Source: Clostridium sp. CAG:1000 (GTDB taxonomy: Bacteria; Bacillota_I; Bacilli_A; RF39; UBA660). From it: a stretch of 24,409 nucleotides of DNA. Shown piece by piece: positions 15,812-22,312 of the stretch. Under the pieces are notes generated by a model. That model did not search any database and was not told the origin of the DNA. It was given only the letters and a program-made list of their open reading frames with translations. The position numbers and the translations under genes are program-made. The stretch spans positions 59,206 through 83,614 of the forward strand of contig HG000334.1 of NCBI GenBank assembly GCA_000436975.1, in the 5' to 3' direction. How positions within the stretch are numbered: the first letter of the stretch is position 1; every line of letters starts with the position of its first letter.

Positions 15812-16288
15812 ATGAAAGAAAAACAATTAGTTAACGTTTTAAGATCTAAGAAAGAGACAATTTCTACGATGGAGTCATGTACCGCGGGTTACCTTGCTAC
15901 AACTATAACTAATGTTGATAATTCAAGTGAAGTACTAAAGTTTTCAGCAATAACATACTCGAATGAATTTAAAGTGAAAATGGGCGTTGATAAAAAAACT
16001 ATTGATAAGTATTCAGTTTATAGTTTTAATGTATCAAGGCAAATGGCTAAAGCAATAAGCAATTTTACAAAAAGCACATATGGAGTAGGAATTACTGGCA
16101 AAATTAATAGAGTTGATGTAAATAACATAGCTGGCAAAGATAATGAAATTTTTGTAACAATTTATAGTTCAATAAGCAACAAATATGAAGATGTATTAAT
16201 AACATGTCCAAACAAGCCAAGGGAAAAATGTAAAAAGTATATAACGTCAGTTGTTATATCAAAATTATTGGATATAGTGAGTGAGTAA
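15812..16288 (+). CDS. Divergent CinA C-terminal domain protein (nicotinamide-nucleotide amidase family)
   Basis: ATG at 15812, with GGTGTGAT upstream, is chosen over an in-frame TTG at 15758 that lies inside the promoter. The 158-residue product matches the stand-alone CinA-C/PncC domain, which deamidates NMN to nicotinate mononucleotide: TMESCTAGYLATTITNV with catalytic-position S22, KFSAITYSNEFKVKMGV, YSFNVSRQMAKA and YGVGITG. The normally invariant TGIAGPGG glycine/proline loop is replaced by TGKINRVDVNN, so substrate binding or activity may be changed. A wrecked gene follows. Confidence 0.8.
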   Translation: MKEKQLVNVLRSKKETISTMESCTAGYLATTITNVDNSSEVLKFSAITYSNEFKVKMGVDKKTIDKYSVYSFNVSRQMAKAISNFTKSTYGVGITGKINRVDVNNIAGKDNEIFVTIYSSISNKYEDVLITCPNKPREKCKKYITSVVISKLLDIVSE

Positions 16289-16289
16289 T

Positions 16290-16651
16290 ATGGATTATTA
16301 TAAAGAATTAATTAATTGTAATAAAAAAAATATATTCAATTAAGCAAATTGTTGATACAAAACAAAGAAATTTTAAAATGAAAGGCAAAAGGCTATAATT
16401 TATTTATTCATAATATAGCCTCAGTAAAAATTTATAAAGATTATAATGCAATGGAATTTTTGTATATATATACTTGGGTGGGGAAAATCATATTAAATAG
16501 CTTACCAAAGCCTAATATACTGTATAGTAGGGCATTCTTACAGAATGGATATTCAAAACATCTTGAACATAAAATTAATTTTTATGATGAAAAGCGCAAT
16601 ACTGTCGATTTACCTAATAGTACATACATTTTGGTAATTGAAAAAAATTAG
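16290..16651 (+). pseudogene. Degraded DUF1016/YhcG-type nuclease-like gene remnant
   Basis: This 410-nt stretch (16289-16698) has no intact gene. It opens with MDYYKELINCNKKN in one frame and then stops. In another frame, 16451-16651 encodes TWVGKIILNS followed by LYSRAFLQNGYSKHLEHKI, then TVDLPNS. The order W-G-x-II, YxR-x(3)-NG(Y/W)S-x(3)-LExxI, LP matches the N-terminal part of DUF1016 (YhcG/PDDEXK-associated) proteins. No start codon with a ribosome site precedes that part, and frameshifts and stops separate the pieces. The catalytic C-terminal half is absent. A hairpin with 8-bp arms (16390-16397 and 16414-16421) lies inside. The remnant of a small defence or mobile-element gene is the best explanation, from eye alignment only. 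Confidence 0.4.
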
Positions 16652-16687
16652 TAGATAGAAAATTAAATATAATCAAAAAAAGTAACA

Positions 16688-16693
16688 TATAAT
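16688..16693 (+). promoter_or_regulatory. TATAAT box of a probable leaderless gene
   Basis: TATAAT ends five bases before the ATG at 16699 and no ribosome site is present, so transcription would start at or next to the A of the start codon. No good -35 box was found 16-18 nt upstream. Confidence 0.5.
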
Positions 16694-16698
16694 TTAGT

Positions 16699-17706
16699 AT
16701 GAAAAAAATATTATTAATTATGTTGCTTTTAATTTGCATTAATGTAAAAGCTTCTATCGTGGTGATGGATGCGGATAGTGGTAGAGTTCTTTATTCAAAA
16801 GATAAAAATGATAGGATGTTAATTGCATCAACCACTAAAATTATGACAGCAATAGTCGCATTAGAAAATGCTAAATTATCAGACACATATGTAGTAGGAG
16901 ATGAAATAGATAAAGTAAACGGGTCAATGATATATTCAAAAAAAGGTGATAAGTTTACTTTGAATGATTTGTTACACGGATTATTACTTAGAAGTGGTAA
17001 CGATGCAGCAATGACAATTTCAAGTAATGTCATGAAATATGATGATTTTATAAAAGAAATGAATCAAAAAGCATTTATTCTTGGAATGTACAATACAACA
17101 TTTGAAAACCCTCACGGCCTAAACGATAACACTAAAAATTATTCCACTGCATATGATTTAGCCATTTTAATGAAATATGCTATAAAAAATGATGATTTTC
17201 TTAAGATATCTCAAACATTAAAATATAAAACCAAAAATTATATTTGGTATAACAAAAACGAATTACTAGCAAATTATAAATATGCAATATCTGGTAAAAT
17301 AGGGTTTACAAAAAAGAGTGGGCCTGTATTTGTTTCATCTGCAAGAAAAAATAATAAAACATTAGTTATAGCAACAATAAACGAACCAGATAAATTCAAT
17401 TTGCACAAAAGTTTATATGAAAACTTTTTCAAAAAATATAATCGATATAAAGTTTTAGATTCCAATAAAATATCTTCTAAGCTAAGGCAAAAAAATAACA
17501 CTCATTATTATATAAAAAATGATTTTTTTATGCTTCTACAAAAAAATGAATTTAAAAAAGTAGATGTTATATTTTACAAAAATAGGCAAAATGCTTATAT
17601 TAATGTATATTATGACAGTGACTTAATACACACTGAAAAGGTATATAAACTAGACTATAAAAAAAGAGTTAATAAAATAAAAGACATATTGTTCTTTTGG
17701 AAATAA
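16699..17706 (+). CDS. D-alanyl-D-alanine carboxypeptidase (S11 family, DacF/PBP5-like)
   Basis: The 335-residue exported enzyme trims the terminal D-Ala from peptidoglycan pentapeptides. It has a signal peptide (about 1-18), the SxxK box S44-T-T-K47 in IASTTKIMTA, the SGN box at 99-101 in RSGNDAA, NPHGLN, and a C-terminal beta domain with a basic amphipathic end for membrane attachment. The third box, normally KTG, reads K200-I201-G202 in SGKIGFTKKSG, an unusual Thr-to-Ile change (ATA codon) in the beta3-strand motif that helps bind the D-Ala carboxylate. The enzyme may be weak or altered. The start has no ribosome site but sits five bases after TATAAT, suggesting a leaderless mRNA. Confidence 0.9.
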   Translation: MKKILLIMLLLICINVKASIVVMDADSGRVLYSKDKNDRMLIASTTKIMTAIVALENAKLSDTYVVGDEIDKVNGSMIYSKKGDKFTLNDLLHGLLLRSGNDAAMTISSNVMKYDDFIKEMNQKAFILGMYNTTFENPHGLNDNTKNYSTAYDLAILMKYAIKNDDFLKISQTLKYKTKNYIWYNKNELLANYKYAISGKIGFTKKSGPVFVSSARKNNKTLVIATINEPDKFNLHKSLYENFFKKYNRYKVLDSNKISSKLRQKNNTHYYIKNDFFMLLQKNEFKKVDVIFYKNRQNAYINVYYDSDLIHTEKVYKLDYKKRVNKIKDILFFWK

Positions 17707-17717
17707 TTATGTATAAT
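17689..17717 (+). promoter_or_regulatory. Promoter of the pseudouridine synthase gene
   Basis: TTGTTC at 17689-17694 and TATAAT at 17712-17717 are 17 nt apart; the -35 box lies inside the end of the carboxypeptidase gene. AGGTGA and ATG follow within 18 nt. Confidence 0.6.
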
Positions 17718-17734
17718 TTATCTAGGTGAAATTT

Positions 17735-18460
17735 ATGGAAAGATTACAAAAATATTTAAGTGAGTGTGGTGTTGCATCAAGAAGAAAATGCGAAGAAATA
17801 ATATTGACTAAAAAAGTGAAAGTTAATGGTCAAATAATAAGTGAACTAGGTTATAAAATAAATGAAAATGATACAATCACTGTTGATGATATAGAGGTTA
17901 AGAAAAAAGAAAAAGAATATTACATTTTATATAAACCAGAAAAAGTAATATGTTCAGTTAAAGATGAAAAAAGCAGAAGAACAGTAATAGATTTTGTTAA
18001 TACAAAAGAGAAAATTTTTCCAATTGGTAGGCTAGACTATGATACAAGTGGGCTACTATTATTAACAAATGATGGCGAACTTTCAAATATGTTAACTCAC
18101 CCCAGCCATAAAATTGAAAAGAAATATCTCGCTAAAATTGATGGTATTATTTCTCATAAAGACATTTATGCGTTGGAAAATGGAATAATAATTGATGGAA
18201 TGAAAACTAAAAAAGCACACGCAAAAATTCAAAAAATAGACAAAAAAACTAAAAAGTCATTCGTTGAATTGACAATAACTGAAGGCAGAAACCATCAAGT
18301 GAAAAATATGTTTGCTGCTTTGGGCTATAAAGTATTAAAACTCAAAAGAACAAATTATGATTTTTTGACATTAAAAGGTTTATCTATAGGTGAGGCAAGA
18401 AAATTAACTATAAAAGAAGTAAAAAAATTATATAATAATGCAAAAGAAAAAAGCTTATAA
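17735..18460 (+). CDS. rluB: rRNA pseudouridine synthase, RluB/RsuA family
   Basis: ATG at 17735 follows AGGTGA; the GTG at 17726 is part of that site. The 241-residue enzyme has an N-terminal S4 RNA-binding domain (about 1-60: ERLQKYLSECGVASRRKCEE) and a pseudouridine synthase domain with the signature GRLDYDTSGLLLLTNDG, catalytic Asp at 101, HKIEKKYLAKIDG, and the C-terminal ITEGRNHQVKNMFAALG box. It converts a uridine to pseudouridine in rRNA. RluB (23S) is preferred because of length and gene habits in Firmicutes, but RsuA (16S) or RluE cannot be excluded by eye. It faces the ferredoxin gene across three bases. Confidence 0.9.
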   Translation: MERLQKYLSECGVASRRKCEEIILTKKVKVNGQIISELGYKINENDTITVDDIEVKKKEKEYYILYKPEKVICSVKDEKSRRTVIDFVNTKEKIFPIGRLDYDTSGLLLLTNDGELSNMLTHPSHKIEKKYLAKIDGIISHKDIYALENGIIIDGMKTKKAHAKIQKIDKKTKKSFVELTITEGRNHQVKNMFAALGYKVLKLKRTNYDFLTLKGLSIGEARKLTIKEVKKLYNNAKEKSL

Positions 18461-18478
18461 CAATTAAGCTTCTTTTTC
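18446..18478. terminator. Bidirectional terminator between rluB and ferredoxin
   Basis: AAGCTTA (18451-18457) and TAAGCTT (18465-18471) form the stem core; GAAAAA and its complement-like CTTTTTC flank it. It overlaps both stop codons of the convergent pair. Confidence 0.6.
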
Positions 18479-18670
18479 TTCTTCGATAATAATAGCGCTT
18501 ACTGGGCAACTTTCAACTATGTTTAATAATTCCTTTTTATCCTTTTCTTCAACAATATCTTTTTTCGCTTTACTTAGGCCCTCATCATTAAATTCAAAAT
18601 ATTCTTCATTTTGGCTAACGCATAAACCACAGCCTATACAAATATCACTATTTACTTTTAATTTTTCCAT
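18464..18670 (-). CDS. fer: Single-cluster [4Fe-4S] ferredoxin
   Basis: The 68-residue protein has C11, C14 and C17 in CIGCGLC and C55 in ESCP, the four ligands of one [4Fe-4S] cluster as in Bacillus-type Fer. The acidic composition (Glu/Asp-rich C-terminus) is normal for electron carriers. AAGGAG with correct spacing precedes the ATG on the minus strand. It carries electrons at low potential in the cytoplasm; partners are not in the window. Confidence 0.92.
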   Translation of the reverse strand: MEKLKVNSDICIGCGLCVSQNEEYFEFNDEGLSKAKKDIVEEKDKKELLNIVESCPVSAIIIEEEKEA

Positions 18671-18748
18671 AACTATTAATCTCCTTCTATAAAATTATAT
18701 CTAAAATATAAACAAAAATCTACTTTTTTGATTGCAAATATACTTTTG

Positions 18749-18777
18749 TTGAATTTAATTGACTATTATGTTATTAT
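18749..18777 (+). promoter_or_regulatory. Putative promoter of the tail-anchored protein gene
   Basis: TTGAAT at 18749-18754 and TATTAT at 18772-18777 are 17 nt apart, before GGTGAA and the ATG at 18794. A TTGACT at 18759 is too close to any -10. Confidence 0.4.
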
Positions 18778-18793
18778 TATATTGGTGAATAGT

Positions 18794-19792
18794 ATGAATT
18801 CAAGAATGGAAAAATACGAAGACGAGCACATGGAAAATATGAGTCGTGCAGCAAGGAATAAAAAAATTTATAGTTCCTTAGATTTCGATGATTTATCTAG
18901 AATTAAAACTAATGATAATGTTAGCGTTATTTCGGATGCAGAAAAAGAAATTGATATAGAAAAGATCAAAAATTATATAAATTCTATGAATGAAGAAAAA
19001 CCAGAAAGAAAAAAAAGAATATCTTTAGAAATACCAGCTGAAGACTATCAAGAAGAAATAAAAGAAGAAGAAAGAGATTATGACATTAATTCAGTTCTAG
19101 AAAGAGCAAAAGTTAAAAGAGAAACCGATTATGAAATAGATAGACATCGTAAATTGAACTCTACTCAGTATGACATTTTAAAAAGTATTAAAATAACAGA
19201 GGAAAGTAATAACGAACCATCTTTTGATAATAATAGTGACCAATTAAATACGCAAGAAAAAACTATTGTCGATTTAATTCAAACAATCTCAATTAACAGC
19301 AAAAACATAAAAGAAGAGAAGAGTGAAGAAACTGATTTATTTCAAGATTTAATTGGTAACAATGAAAACACTATGGTAATGGCACCAATTAGTGAGGATA
19401 CAAATAAAGAAACATTAAAAGAAGAATTAGAAAGCATGACACAAGATCTTGAAAGAATCAAACAACCTATAAATGATTTAACACAAGATTTAATTTTAGA
19501 AAAGGAAAAACTAAAAAAATTATCACCAGAAGAGATAAACAATCGAGACATTGATTATGAAGACACGACTAGAAGTAAAACTGAAGAATTTGAAAATAGT
19601 CAAATAGAAAAATCATTTTTTACCAATTCAATGTCCTTTAGTAAAAAAGATTTTGAAGGCTTTGAAGATTTAGAAAATAATATGAAAAAAAGCAGTTTTT
19701 TTACAAAAGTTGCTATATTCTTAATAATTCTAATGCTATTAGGTACAATATTTATAATTTTAAATTACGTTTTGGATTTAAAAATTTTCTGA
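18794..19792 (+). CDS. Acidic tail-anchored membrane protein, unknown
   Basis: ATG at 18794 with GGTGAA upstream is preferred over an earlier in-frame start at 18728 that would add a hydrophobic segment but has no site. The 332-residue product opens with a basic/aromatic NSRMEKYEDEH and MSRAARNKKIY segment and continues as an acidic, Glu/Asp/Lys-rich, mostly helical or disordered region. It ends in one membrane helix (about 306-328, AIFLIILMLLGTIFIIL), with only DLKIF after it. Such a tail-anchored protein with a cytoplasmic acidic arm could be a division, sporulation or membrane-organising factor. I do not recognise the family. A terminator follows. Confidence 0.7.
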   Translation: MNSRMEKYEDEHMENMSRAARNKKIYSSLDFDDLSRIKTNDNVSVISDAEKEIDIEKIKNYINSMNEEKPERKKRISLEIPAEDYQEEIKEEERDYDINSVLERAKVKRETDYEIDRHRKLNSTQYDILKSIKITEESNNEPSFDNNSDQLNTQEKTIVDLIQTISINSKNIKEEKSEETDLFQDLIGNNENTMVMAPISEDTNKETLKEELESMTQDLERIKQPINDLTQDLILEKEKLKKLSPEEINNRDIDYEDTTRSKTEEFENSQIEKSFFTNSMSFSKKDFEGFEDLENNMKKSSFFTKVAIFLIILMLLGTIFIILNYVLDLKIF

Positions 19793-19801
19793 TAAAGTTT
19801 T

Positions 19802-19834
19802 AAAAAGGCTGTATTAATAAGAGCAGTCTTTTTA
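19802..19834 (+). terminator. Intrinsic terminator after the tail-anchored protein gene
   Basis: AAAAAGGCTG (19802-19811) pairs with CAGTCTTTTT (19824-19833) with one G·U pair. Its T tract runs into the TATAAT of the next gene. Confidence 0.75.
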
Positions 19835-19840
19835 TATAAT
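19835..19840 (+). promoter_or_regulatory. TATAAT box of yunB (probable leaderless gene)
   Basis: TATAAT is followed by five bases and then ATG at 19846, the same geometry as at 16688. No ribosome site is present. It abuts the preceding terminator. Confidence 0.5.
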
Positions 19841-19845
19841 TTAAT

Positions 19846-20541
19846 ATGAGTAGAATGAAATTAAGAAAAAAAATTAAAATCTCAAGAGTTGATAAAATAT
19901 TGATGGTGTTCATAATTGTATTGCTTTCAACTTTTGTTAAAATTAAAACTTTTTCTGTAAAAAGTAATAAAATATTATTAAATTTCGCAAAAAATCAAAG
20001 TTCCAAAATAGCAATATCAATCATTAATCTATCATTAAAAGAAGTTTATGATTATGATTTAAGCAAGATTATGAAAGTTAAATATGATAAAAATGGTAAT
20101 ATAGTTGGTGTAGACTTTGATAATAGTAAAATAAATAAGTTAAATTATGCTGTTAATAATAGCATATTGAAAAGCATTAAAAAATTTGAGAATGGTCAAT
20201 TAAATGATTTAAATATAGAATATTTAGATGAAAAAAATTTAATATATAAGATCCCGATCGGAGTTATTTATGGCATTCCTGTATTGGTAGATATATCGCC
20301 ACAGATACCATTTAAAACTTCACTTTTGAGTAGTGTAGAAAGTAATGTGTTTACAAAAACCAGAGATTATGGAATAAACAACTCGTTGATAGAAATATAT
20401 ATTAGACTCAGTTTAGACATACAAGTTATCCTGCCATTTTCATCAGATACCATAAATATAGTAAATGAAATTCCTATTGGCTCAAAGGTTATTCAAGGTA
20501 AAATTCCTCAATATTATGGTGGATTAGTAACAAATAGATAA
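19846..20541 (+). CDS. yunB: Sporulation protein YunB
   Basis: The 231-residue protein has an N-terminal membrane helix (about 17-33) and an exterior domain typical of YunB: IPIGVIYGIPVLVDISPQIPFKT, then DYGINNSLIEIYIRLSLDIQVILPF and EIPIGSKVIQGKIPQYYGG at the end. YunB in Bacillus is a mother-cell, sigma-E-controlled sporulation protein of unknown mechanism. Full length is present. yutD follows closely; in Bacillus subtilis yunB and yutD are also near each other, which supports both calls. The start lacks a ribosome site (leaderless arrangement). Confidence 0.85.
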   Translation: MSRMKLRKKIKISRVDKILMVFIIVLLSTFVKIKTFSVKSNKILLNFAKNQSSKIAISIINLSLKEVYDYDLSKIMKVKYDKNGNIVGVDFDNSKINKLNYAVNNSILKSIKKFENGQLNDLNIEYLDEKNLIYKIPIGVIYGIPVLVDISPQIPFKTSLLSSVESNVFTKTRDYGINNSLIEIYIRLSLDIQVILPFSSDTINIVNEIPIGSKVIQGKIPQYYGGLVTNR

Positions 20542-20584
20542 ATACGATAAACAATTTATTTTCTAAAATTAATTATCAAGTTTC

Positions 20585-20614
20585 TTGAAATATCATTAAC
20601 ATAAATGATATAAT
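20585..20614 (+). promoter_or_regulatory. Promoter of yutD
   Basis: TTGAAA at 20585-20590 and TATAAT at 20609-20614 are 18 nt apart, 23 nt before the ATG, which has GGTGAT. Confidence 0.65.
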
Positions 20615-20637
20615 TAAAAAATAAAGTGGTGATAGAT

Positions 20638-20943
20638 ATGATAGAAATAGAAAACAATAAATATAAAATTATAAAGGATTACAAAAATGCTTTTGATAAA
20701 GAAGAATTTTTAAACAAGTGCACCGACTATTTCATGCAATATGATTATATAGTTGGTGACATAGCATATTCAAAATTAAGATTAAAAGGATTCAATAATA
20801 AAAGCAACAAAAACTTTAATAAAATAAATGATTATAAAAACATAGAAAAATATATCAAAGAAAATTGTGCATTTGATTGCAAATATTTTATATTGGAAAA
20901 GGTAACTAACACAGAAAAAGCAAATCAAAAAAGTAAAAGTTAA
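20638..20943 (+). CDS. yutD: YutD-family (DUF1027) protein
   Basis: ATG at 20638, after GGTGAT, gives 101 residues; a GTG at 20626 is part of that site. The family pattern is clear: IEIENNKYKIIKDYKNAFD at the start, YDYIVGDIAYSKLRLKGF in the middle and YIKENCAFDCKYFILEKV near the end. YutD is a small cytoplasmic Firmicutes protein of undefined function. The two C-terminal cysteines (C-x(3)-C in ENCAFDC) could bind a metal or redox partner. Confidence 0.88.
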   Translation: MIEIENNKYKIIKDYKNAFDKEEFLNKCTDYFMQYDYIVGDIAYSKLRLKGFNNKSNKNFNKINDYKNIEKYIKENCAFDCKYFILEKVTNTEKANQKSKS

Positions 20944-21015
20944 CATTAGACATTAATAAGGCTTCCAAAAATTAATTATTTGGTAATTACATTGTCAACT
21001 TATTTCTATGATTAG

Positions 21016-21044
21016 TTGATATTGTTGTTTTATTGTGTTAAAAT
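21016..21044 (+). promoter_or_regulatory. Promoter of the DUF1292 gene
   Basis: TTGATA at 21016-21021 and TAAAAT at 21039-21044 are 17 nt apart, 27 nt before the ATG at 21071. Nothing else is recognised between 20944 and 21015. Confidence 0.65.
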
Positions 21045-21070
21045 TATAGAAGAATAGAGAGGATTTGAAT

Positions 21071-21325
21071 ATGAATAAGATTTCAATAAAAAATATGGAT
21101 GGCACAATGGAAGAAGTAGATTTAGTTAATGCATTTAAAATAAATGATTTAAATAAAAGGTTCGTCATTTTGTCTAAAGGGGAAACAGCAGGCGAGGGGA
21201 TGAGCAAAATTTATATTTCGGAATTTGTTGAGAATGAACCAGGAGTATATAGTTTAATCGGAATTAAAGATGATCAAATATGGCAAAAAGTTAAAGAGGC
21301 TATGAAGCAAATTGTGGAAAGTTAG
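21071..21325 (+). CDS. DUF1292-family small protein
   Basis: ATG at 21071 follows GAGAGGA. The 84-residue protein looks like the YrzB/DUF1292 family: a strand with DGTMEEVDLVNAFKI, RFVILSKGE, KIYISEFVE, then a helix with IWQKVKEAMKQIV. Members are small acidic cytoplasmic proteins of unknown function. It is followed after 8 nt by the next gene, so they are likely co-transcribed. Confidence 0.8.
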   Translation: MNKISIKNMDGTMEEVDLVNAFKINDLNKRFVILSKGETAGEGMSKIYISEFVENEPGVYSLIGIKDDQIWQKVKEAMKQIVES

Positions 21326-21333
21326 GTGAAAAA

Positions 21334-22263
21334 ATGAAAAGTGAAATTAATAATATTAAAAACGGAATGGTAGTTCAAACTCAAGACTATGAAGACTCAA
21401 AAAGGATAATAGGAATATCAAATGCAACAGTTACAAGCGTAAACGGAGGTGTTCCACCGCTATCAAAGCAAAATGCTTTTACGGTTGAAGAAGTCAAGGC
21501 AGAAGTGCCAACTAATCAACAGCAAACGGATTTAAATAGTATACCAGCAATTGATTTAAACTTTCAACAGCCTCAAGTTTCACAACAGACTATTGAACCG
21601 GTAAATACTGCGGTACCGCCATCTCAACATGTAGAAGAAATCTCAACTTTTGTACCAGCTGATGTTAATTTACCTCCTTCTTCGACTATAATACCAAATC
21701 AGGAGACAAATATCGAAAAACCAGTTCAAACTAACAATCCAGGCGTTTTAGAATCCTTGATGGAAGATGTAACTGCAGTAGGTAATAACGCAGTAAATAA
21801 AATATCAAATACGATAAATAATTTAGAAAATTCGCAACAATCACCAAATGATATGCTAAATAGTAACATAGAATTGCCAACAATTGACGTGCCTGTTGTA
21901 GCAGAGGAACCAAGCGAGAATGATTCAACTATATTATTTAATGAAAAATCTAACGATGAACCGATTAAAAATGCTATGGTTGATAATACTTTAAACAATA
22001 CAAATCAAAAAACATTAAAAGAAGAAGATGCTAGTTTTGATACAACGACAATTGTTAAAGCAGTAGAAAATAGAAAAAAAGAAATTTCCCAAAAAATAGC
22101 AAATTATATGACGGCAGCCAGCAATATGCTAGTTGATGAGATTGTTGAAATGGTTAAAATTGAATTATCAAGTCTAAAAACTAAAGAAAATTTAAATAAA
22201 GATGTCTTTGCTCAAACAGGGGAAAATAATTCTAATAATAATAATTACACATTAAACTTATAA
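21334..22263 (+). CDS. Low-complexity Pro/Gln/Asn-rich protein, unknown
   Basis: The 309-residue protein starts 8 nt after the DUF1292 gene, with AGGTGA. A short ordered N-terminus (NGMVVQTQDYEDSKRIIGIS) is followed by about 200 residues rich in Pro, Gln, Asn, Thr and acidic residues with no membrane segment. Then a predicted helical region (about 240-295: KAVENRKKEISQKIANYMTAASNMLVDEIVEMVKIEL) and an Asn-rich end follow. The layout, a disordered linker between two short ordered ends, suggests a scaffold or adaptor. Its position between YunB/YutD and a YutH-like gene raises a spore-coat morphogenesis role as one guess, without sequence proof. No family is recognised. Confidence 0.65.
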   Translation: MKSEINNIKNGMVVQTQDYEDSKRIIGISNATVTSVNGGVPPLSKQNAFTVEEVKAEVPTNQQQTDLNSIPAIDLNFQQPQVSQQTIEPVNTAVPPSQHVEEISTFVPADVNLPPSSTIIPNQETNIEKPVQTNNPGVLESLMEDVTAVGNNAVNKISNTINNLENSQQSPNDMLNSNIELPTIDVPVVAEEPSENDSTILFNEKSNDEPIKNAMVDNTLNNTNQKTLKEEDASFDTTTIVKAVENRKKEISQKIANYMTAASNMLVDEIVEMVKIELSSLKTKENLNKDVFAQTGENNSNNNNYTLNL

Positions 22264-22278
22264 ATAATAAAGTTTTTC
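22254..22278 (+). terminator. Weak terminator-like hairpin after the Pro/Gln-rich gene
   Basis: AAACTT (22254-22259) and AAGTTT (22270-22275) can pair and a short T run follows. It is AT-only apart from one pair in each arm, so its strength is doubtful. Confidence 0.3.
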
Positions 22279-22312
22279 AAATATTATCATATATATTAAT
22301 AGAGGTAATGTT

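Noticed and set aside
16390..16421. Hairpin AGGCTATA/TATAGCCT as a riboswitch or small RNA
   Set aside because: A single hairpin with a 16-nt AT loop, no T tract and no conserved element; it lies within gene debris.
20944..21015. Possible terminator or sRNA between yutD and the DUF1292 gene
   Set aside because: CCAAA/TTTGG can pair but there is no T tract, and no conserved RNA pattern was recognised.
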